From Paratinospora sagittata (lineage: Eukaryota > Streptophyta > Magnoliopsida > Ranunculales > Menispermaceae), in NCBI GenBank assembly GCA_035771175.1, contig CM069598.1:17097438-17161437 (forward strand): 64,000 bases of DNA, read 5' to 3'. Positions 57,272 through 64,000 of the stretch are shown here, piece after piece. How positions within the stretch are numbered: position 1 is the first letter of the stretch; each line of letters begins with the position of its first letter. The notes under the pieces were generated by a model. The model saw only the letters and a program-made list of their open reading frames with translations, was not told the DNA's origin and ran no database searches. Both the position numbers and the translations under genes were made by a program.

Positions 57272-57849
57272 CGACAATGTTGGTGGTGTGTGATGGTAGT
57301 AGATAACTCACTATCATGCATCTGTTGGCCATGGTCACAACAGTTGTTGTTATCTCCCATAATGCCGTAAAAATATGAAAGAAGAGAAATAATCTCGAAA
57401 ACAGAGATGATGAGGTGAAGAACCACACATGACACTCATAGGCAACCCATGTCCATGAGAATGCTGAGAAGAACATGTGGTGCATCACTACACTAACGTT
57501 GTCGGTACAACATTCGATTAAAACATGAAAAAGAGATGCAACAAGTAGAGGAGGAAAGAAAAGGAAGTGTAAAACTTACTTTTGTAGTTGCAGGATTTCC
57601 AGTTGCAAGGGCTACGGATCTCTAAAGAGGAAGAATGAGCTTAGGTGGGATAGTATATGTGGAGAAAAATGGTGTTAGATTGCATATGAAGGTTTTATAT
57701 GCTTAGGGTTTTATAAATGTCTTTGGTGTATATTGGCAATAGCTTAAAAGAAGGCAAATTAAAAAATATATGAAAAAGATTTGAGTTGCTTTTATGGGGT
57801 TGTTTAAGAAAACATCTCAATCTTTAAATTATGGAATTGAAGGAATTAT

Positions 57850-58240
57850 ATATGATATGAATAATATTCATCCCATAATGTGGGTGAAACTTTAATAAAA
57901 GAAAGTATCTTTTATATGATAAGAATAATCATCCCGTTATGGCAAGAATAATATAAAATGAAGTATCTTCTATATGATAAGAATAATCATCATGTTATGA
58001 CAAGAATAATATAAAAGAAAGTATTTTTTATATCATCCCGTTATGACAAGAATAATATAAAAGAAAATATCTTTTATATGATAAGAATAATCATCCCGTT
58101 ATGACGAGAATAATATAAAAAAAATATCTTTTATATGATAAGAATAATCATCCCCTTATAATAATATAAAAGAAAGTATTTTTTATATAATAAGGATAAT
58201 CATCGCAAGAATAATATAAAAGAAAATATATTTTATAATT
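57850..58240. repeat. ~58-bp tandem array inside the solo LTR
   Basis: About six imperfect units around ATAAGAATAATCATCCCGTT, ATGACAAGAATAATATAAAA and GAAAGTATCTTTTATATGAT. Lies near the LTR start (element orientation), where the Gypsy LTR at 43222 carries other repeats. Confidence 0.75.
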
Positions 58241-58279
58241 ACGTAAATACCCTTGAAAATTTTGAGGTATTACATATTG

Positions 58280-58994
58280 TTCCTCAAAGTTGTGCCTGCT
58301 ATTAATTAATGCTTGGTTATTTAATCAAACCCAATTAAACTTGAGCTTATAATTCAATTTGATACTACTTAATTTAAGTTTTAAATTTATTATTGAAACC
58401 TTATACAGTTTTGAGCTGAATTTCATTAAACTTTGAATTTTACATATGCCTAAACAGTTTTGCATACTACTCATCAATATGCATATGCTTCCCACAAATT
58501 AGGTCATCAAGAGACTACCACTAGCACCTTGGTCAAGGGGTCTAGCCACTTGGAATCTAGAGCACAAGTCACCTGGACCACCTTTAATGATGCTCAATAA
58601 GATGGAAAAATTACATAAATTATATATGATCCAACATATACAGGCCCAAAGAACTAATTACATTGATCTTATAATATAACCTTTTCTAAATTAAGCTTGC
58701 ACATGGATGATGATGATGATGAGAGTCTTTCAAGTAATGAAATATCAAACACACATAAGTATTTTTATTACATAAGTCACGAATATATATATATTGAAGT
58801 TTCACCTAACAGAAAACTAAACCACACAAAACATAAGAATCCATCTGTTTCATGAAATCATCATCGAACTGTATGGTCAAATGAAAACAGTACTTCAACT
58901 TGGAAATATAGAAGAAACATCAAACACACCTTCTATCTATCTTCATAATTAGTACTTTTGCGCTCTAAACTAAACTTCATCTGATCTTCCTCAA
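58280..58994. other. Spacer 3' of the B-sister gene
   Basis: Between the solo LTR and the MADS-box gene end. It probably includes the gene's 3' UTR (minus strand, below 58995). No other coding homology seen. Confidence 0.45.
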
Positions 58995-60453
58995 TTATCC
59001 ATTTCCCAAAGGCATCTGACTCTGCAAAATATGTAATTAATAACAATACCATTTCAATTTAGCATATAATAGTATGGGATAGGGAGACATGTCATCACTA
59101 ACTAAAAGACTTAAAGAGAGATCTCTTATATATACACACATAGAATGTAGCGAGTTAAATGTTATAAGAACACATGATTCAAGTACTAAAACTAGCTTAC
59201 ATATATGATCATATATGTTATAAGTGGTAAGGATGAGGAAATATATATAGTACGTACCAAAGCTGAAGGCTGTGGCGCTGGAGACTAGTATCTTGTAAGT
59301 TTGGCTGAGTAGGTTGGATACGATATGGCTGAAATGAAGGAGAAAGTGGTGAGAGTTGAAGTGCATTTCTTGCTTGCTCCTCCGAATAAAGCCCAAAATG
59401 ATCAAATTCCGCCACAACCTTGTGTTCAATTAACGCTTGGTGATGCTCTAAGACTTGGTGCTGTTCTGCTATCTGATTAATCAACATGGTAACACAGTTT
59501 CAAGTTAACAACCAATTACAAATACACACACACATATTTATATTATATCCAAGTTGATATGGTGAGATTTGAATGTTTTTATTTGGTGTAATTGCTTACA
59601 CGATACTGATAGTGCTGCCGCTCTTCTTCTAATATTTGCTCCTATATGCATCATCATCATCAACAACAACAACATCCAATAAAATGTATACAAATTAGAT
59701 CAATTAATCATTCCCTTCTAATAAAACAATTAAATTGAAGGATTTTCATGTCTTACCTTCCTACGCAAGTTATCGAGTTGTTGTTGCAGTACCTGGCTCT
59801 GCACATAGGCACATAAATAAAAGATTATAAAATAGAACAAATACGCATGCCTGCCTCTTCTCTTAAATTTTTGTTTTTAAAACAAGTGAAGAATTGTTAA
59901 TTACCAACCAAAGTACCCATAACATATATTATTACCTTCCTAGTTCTAACTTTGTTAACAGATATTTCAAGCAGTTGCTCCAGCTGATTCAGATCATTGT
60001 AATGTAAAGAGGCCAAGTCCTCCCCTGTGAAATGCCGTATTCTGGCTTGAAGCTTATCGATCTCAATTTTCATTCTTGTCACCTCATTGTACACTTGCTA
60101 CAAATCAAACGTGAGAAAGACACGATTCACAGCAAGACACAAAATATGTGTACATAAGATCTTATCTAGTTACTACATCTCAAACACTAGGCATTAAGGG
60201 CCGACTTTGATATATAATCCAAAAGGAGTACTTTGTGTTTTTGAAAAACAAAAAATCTTTTGAATTAAGTGTAAGCTTTGAAAACAAATCACGATTAAAA
60301 AAACACTTTATTTAATTAGCAATATTAGATGTTTCATTCATTTAGGGATGCAAATTAAGATAAGTATCTTAATTGATATTTTTTACCTGGTTGTCAAACT
60401 CCTGAACGGGAATTCGTCTCTCTTTCTGGTACCGCTCAATGATTTGTTGCATA
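58995..60453 (-). CDS. B-sister MADS-box transcription factor (TT16/ABS-like), first exon outside window
   Basis: A nuclear DNA-binding regulator; the B-sister clade acts in ovule and seed-coat development. Minus-strand exons: 60387-60453 (67 bp, MQQIIERYQKERRIPVQEFD), 59936-60097 (162 bp), 59757-59798 (42 bp), 59600-59641 (42 bp), 59258-59472 (215 bp), and a short last exon to TAA 58995-58997. The K-box is in the 162-bp and 42-bp exons: VTRMKIEIDKLQARIRHFTG, EDLASLHYNDLNQLEQLLEI, SVNKVRTRK, SQVLQQQLDNLRRKEQILEE. The C-terminus has the PI-derived motif PYRIQPTQPNLQD, which together with SVNKVR and LQQQLDNLRRKE points to B-sister rather than PI. The end is uncertain: joining to AG at 59022 gives a stop at the junction (LQL*), whereas AG at 59020 gives LQLCQMPLGNG*. 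Reading through the donor would end in LQLW plus a short tail. The MADS domain must be right of 64000. Confidence 0.88.
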
Positions 60454-60848
60454 CTGTATCATAGTTAACAAGTATATTAGATGGAGTTATGTATATGAGA
60501 TTTAAAATGTTGAGCGATGAAAAAGGATGAACAAAGCTGCCAATCAACCTTTGATTCCTCAAAACACCCTTCTTTTGTGATCTTAAATGATTTTTCGTAA
60601 GGAAACTAATAACAAAAGAGTAGCCTTCTTTAATTGGAAAAATTCAAAGTTACAGTGAAAATTGTGAGCTTGAATTAAAAAAAAACTTGAACTACATTTG
60701 TTAAATTTACTTTTAGGAGATCTATATATCTAGGAAAATATACTTTAAAAAAATTACCTTTGAAGTTTAGGTATGTTCAAAGTTTAAACAAATTTATTTT
60801 TCTTGAGATATATAATAATAAGATTTTCTAACAAAATGAGAAGAGATG

Positions 60849-61450
60849 TGTTGGAAAAACACCAAAAAAACCCTCCAATCTCACAGATTCAACAATGATA
60901 AGAATAACAAAGATCAACACCCACAACTAGAAGATATATATGAAAAAACCCTAAAATCAAGGAAAAACTACGGGAAAAAAAAATCTATATTCACTATCAA
61001 TTTATAAGTACCTTAGAAAAATTAAACACTTCAAGTACTACACCAAATAGTCACACAAATATGAAACTTTGGTACATAAATCAAGAATAACATAAAGATT
61101 AGAATACTTGAGATACACCTAAAACTCAAACCGTGTTACCCGCACAAACTCTAAACTCTTTTCTCTTTCATAAAGCTTCCAAGGAGAAGAAGAGTCTTCC
61201 TTGCACAAGCTTTACCTTTTTGATTTCTCACATGGTGGGATTAATCCATAAATAATGAGAGACCTCCTTTACATAAACTACTAGCCACAATATTAGAAAC
61301 TACGACCAACAAGGACTCATCATTCTAATACAACTATCCTAATATGGTCTTCCTTGTTCAAATACAATTAACTAGATCATAAGAAAGCTATCCATATTTA
61401 GTAAGTCTAATTACTTTTAAAATATAATTTTTCATATTCTATTCCAACTA
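60849..61450. repeat. Possible Copia-type solo LTR
   Basis: Starts TGTTGGAAAAACACCAAAAAAACCC and runs to TATTCCAACTA, so the ends are roughly inverted (TGTTGGAA / TTCCAACT). No convincing target duplication was found (AGATG versus AGAAA), so this is tentative. Confidence 0.3.
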
Positions 61451-62939
61451 GAAATCCATGTTTGAGCCAAAACCCCAACTAGATGGGTGTCTCATTGTTT
61501 GGATTTTCTTGATAAATATTTCAAGTCTTGTATTCCTCTACCCAAATACTCTCACCTATAAGCAAGAAAAAAAATTATTGTGAGAAAATCTTCACAGTTT
61601 ATTTTCAAACTCATACTCAATTTTATGAAAATCTTTCATTTGTCATTCTCTTTTATGACAAACTACTATCTCATGTGCAAAACTTGGTGTCATTTTATAC
61701 AATTCGGGGTGGAGAAAGGAAAATCTTAAGGTGAAAAGGAGGGACATGGCAATTAAGGCAGCAAAGGAAGAAAAGGGCAAAACTAATACAACTTTTGCAA
61801 AAGAGTATCCTTACTCCACATTCTTTCCTAAGGAAGGCTTGTCATTGAAATTTGTCGTTCAGGATGGTTAGCTTGGAGAGAAGGTAGCTTGCTACCCTAA
61901 AGTGTTGGTGGGCATTAGGGAAGTGAGGAGGGGACAAACTCCATGGTAGGCTATTCTTTGAAAAGAGGCCATCTAGATAGATGCCTCATTGACATATTCA
62001 GGTCAAAACGATGGGGAATGGATTCATCCTTGTTAGCTTGGACCAAAGGACTTGTCACAAAGATCTCATTACTAGTGACTCTTTAGCACTTACCACCAGA
62101 TTTATGATCACAATTATTTTTAGTAGAATCATAAGTGTAATAGAGTGTCCCTTAGTTATAGATCGAACCACTAAACATTGAAGCAGAATTAATAATATAT
62201 GCTAGAGTGTATAAAAAAAAAAAAAATGCTAGAGATTGCATGGAAGTTGAGGTGAGTTCCCCTATCAAAACAAAATATAGAATATTGGGGTAGCCTGTTC
62301 ATTTCGACTATAGGTTTCTTCCTACTATAAAATGTGCAAGGTTTTGGGCATCCTTCACAGTAGTGCATGATCAAACAAAATTAGGAGACCAAAATATTCA
62401 ATGGAGGAAACTTGGGAGTACAACCCCAATAGGTAGGAATCGCTTCAAAAGTCCAAGAATCAAAGAGTGATTTAGTGTCCCTTTCCACTAAATCTCAAAG
62501 GACAATATACCAATTTGCTAATTAAGGAAATTTGGAGTTCAAGTTCAAAAGACAAAAAATACATCCAAGGCTAAGAAATCCCCCAAACAAAGAAATCTAA
62601 ATGAACGTTTCTATGTTAGAACATAATGGGATTGAGCACTTAAGTAGAAATAAAGGAAAGTTTGAAGTATCTTTTCAAGGAAAAAGACTGTTTAGGGACA
62701 TTGGTAGAAACAAAAGTCAAGAACGAAAATGCATGATGTTTTTTGCAAAGATCTTTGGTAAGGAATTAGGAGTAGGAAACTAATGGCTAGGTTGGATTCT
62801 GATAACCATTAAAGATTTCTTTCACGACATTTAGTTACTAAAGGTATCCAACTCCACATTCATTAGTTTGGTTCCTATGATCTTAGGCGCTGAAAGTGCA
62901 ACTAAATATGGACTCATTCCTCTATGCATGCAATTCATT

Positions 62940-63170
62940 GATTAGATTTTAGCCATAGGCACAAGGTGCCAAGGTGGTATAGTAGTCTACATGTGCAAGC
63001 AACTTTATAGAAGGGAAGGCTATACAAAATAATATTTTGTTGGCTTATGAGATGGTAAGAGATACCAAGGAGTAAGAGAATTTTAGATATTTGGGATTCA
63101 TTATTCATAAAGAAGGTGAAATGAGTGAGAATGTAAATAGTAGAGTTAAAGTAGAGGGGTAATATTCGGG
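62940..63170 (+). pseudogene. Degenerate LINE RT fragment
   Basis: Reads GKAIQNNILLAYEMVRDTKE and then ENFRYLGFIIHKEGEMSENV. The first phrase resembles the RT 'NI.L..E..R' block, and the second resembles the FRYLGS.I...GEI block of RTE-type LINEs. Stops throughout. 61700-62940 holds only untranslatable debris. Confidence 0.4.
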
Positions 63171-63349
63171 AGTATTACATGATCAACACAACCCATTGAA
63201 GTTAAAAAGGAAAATCCTACACTCAATTGAGTGAGTCTACGTAAAAAACCTACACTGAATTGAATGAGATTATATCCATGGAATAACAAAGACAATGTAA
63301 TTCCCCGACAAATTCATAGGCTAGATTCAACAACGTATCATTACCACTC

Positions 63350-63890
63350 TTGTAGTATTCTAGTTAATGGATTTCATGCATTTTTTTCATGAGCAAGAAA
63401 GGAATATGCCAAAGGAATCCCATCTTGTTTTCTTTAGTATTCACTCTGGTTATGGAAAATTTATCAATTATGTCGAGAAAGGCTTCAAAACAAAGTAAAT
63501 TTATTTTCCTTAAAGTTTGTTTTTAATTCTAACTTATCTCACTTTTTTTGTTTGCAAATGACATTCTAATCTTAATGAAACTTGAAAAGCAAGTTCTAGC
63601 CCACCTTAAGGATATTTTGGGCAAATTCAACAGATGTACAAAAGTGACCATTTTTCTTGAACAAGGGAACTTTAAATTAAAATGATTTCACAAATGTCAT
63701 TGCTCTTGAAAGGGAAAACCTCTCCTTAAAATATCATGGCCTTCCCCTAGTTCAAGTAAGCTCACTTGTGATGATTGTTGATTGCTCACTTACTAATAAC
63801 CTCAAAAGTACTTGTTATGGATGAAAGACTAAGATGCATATTTTATATATGTAGGTAAAGTAACTTTGATGAAGCACCAAGAAAATTCCT
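63350..63890 (+). pseudogene. L1-type LINE reverse-transcriptase fragment
   Basis: Plus strand reads SKKGICQRNPILFSLVFTLV, MENLSIM..ASKQ, then FANDILILMKLEKQVLAHLK (FADD has become FAND), DILGKFN, YHGLPLVQVSS and YVGKVTLMK. These follow the order of plant L1 RT motifs (K.GIRQGDP.SP.LF.LVME, FADD, YLGLPL, AGRV.LI). Stops and frame changes; dead. Confidence 0.6.
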
Positions 63891-64000
63891 ACTGTGCCTA
63901 ATGATGAAGAGGATAGGATAACTTGGGGTCCATGCTCAAATGAATATTTTTCCCTAGATCTTCTCGGTCTGTCCAGAGAACATTTACCTTCCTTTCTATG

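Larger units (their letters stand above)
55535..58274 (-). mobile_element. Solo LTR related to the chromodomain Gypsy element, inverted
   Basis: 2740 bp; on the minus strand it starts TGTAATACCTCAAAATTTTC and ends AATCGGAGTGTGACA. Flanked by TATTG (55530-55534 and 58275-58279). Shares with the Gypsy LTRs the blocks GAATTGTTTAGATGACCCA, GGGCTTTCAAGCTCACCCCTA and CGCAAGTTCGTGACG (all complemented, about 56050-56150). It lacks the captured gene piece and the TCGCCG block. No internal region remains. Confidence 0.88.
60454..64000 (-). other. First intron of the B-sister gene (partial, >3.5 kb)
   Basis: Extends from the acceptor before exon 2 to the window edge. No MADS-domain codons were seen on the minus strand. 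It contains LTR-like and LINE debris described separately. Large first introns are usual in MADS-box genes and often carry regulatory sites, none of which I can identify here. Confidence 0.7.

Noticed and set aside
57051..57488. ORFs of 110-145 codons on the minus strand with long Tyr-Ile repeats
   Set aside because: Produced by the (AT)n microsatellites inside a solo LTR; no domain, and the opposite strand shows the same effect.
60454..64000. Search for the MADS-domain exon of the B-sister gene
   Set aside because: No minus-strand MGRGKIEIKRIEN-type coding was seen; the intron probably continues past 64000.

Overview
The window is nuclear DNA of a flowering plant, most likely a eudicot. It holds introns with GT..AG borders, a plastid-targeted biosynthetic gene, a B-sister MADS-box gene, and a heavy load of nested plant retrotransposons and hAT-type elements. 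I cannot name the species from sequence alone. There are two genuine host genes, both on the minus strand and both cut by the window edges.

Region 1 (about 1-21,070): HISN1, ATP phosphoribosyltransferase, the first enzyme of histidine synthesis. Nine exons encode 337 codons, and the last ~75 codons must lie left of base 1. Its second intron is about 10.95 kb and is packed with transposons. These include five hAT-like non-autonomous elements, four of them with clear 8-bp target-site duplications (TSDs) and one pair inserted side by side at one target. There are also LINE 3' ends, one LINE inserted in another, and SINE-like repeats. A further intron carries a ~1.5-kb tandem duplication.

Region 2 (about 21,071-24,839): HISN1 upstream region, a degenerate ~180-bp tandem repeat, and AT-rich DNA in which I recognise little.

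Region 3 (24,840-37,487): a ~2-kb solo LTR (TSD CTCCT) split by a 10.6-kb Ty3/Gypsy element of Tat type on the minus strand (TSD TTATG). The Tat element carries an extra antisense ORF region on the plus strand, tandem repeats, a decayed gag-pol with an internal RT deletion, and a 190-bp mini solo LTR (TSD ACGGG) inside its leader.

Region 4 (about 38,100-55,370): a decayed LINE, then a Ty1/Copia element that first lost its reverse transcriptase and was then split by an 11.1-kb chromodomain Ty3/Gypsy element (TSD ATTGT). Both LTRs of this Gypsy element carry a captured piece of a host receptor-like-kinase gene (signal peptide plus part of a GUB_WAK-type extracellular domain), bracketed by two copies of the LTR start. 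This is the most unusual observation in the window.

Region 5 (55,535-58,274): a minus-strand solo LTR of a related family (TSD TATTG), without the captured gene piece.

Region 6 (58,995-64,000): exons 2 onward of a B-sister (TT16/ABS-like) MADS-box gene on the minus strand. The MADS-domain exon lies right of the window, and its large first intron holds LTR-like and LINE debris.

Almost all transposon coding regions are broken, often by C-to-T/G-to-A type changes, some of them at catalytic residues. No tRNA, rRNA, CRISPR or bacterial-type feature was seen. All boundaries come from reading by eye; no alignment or database search was run.
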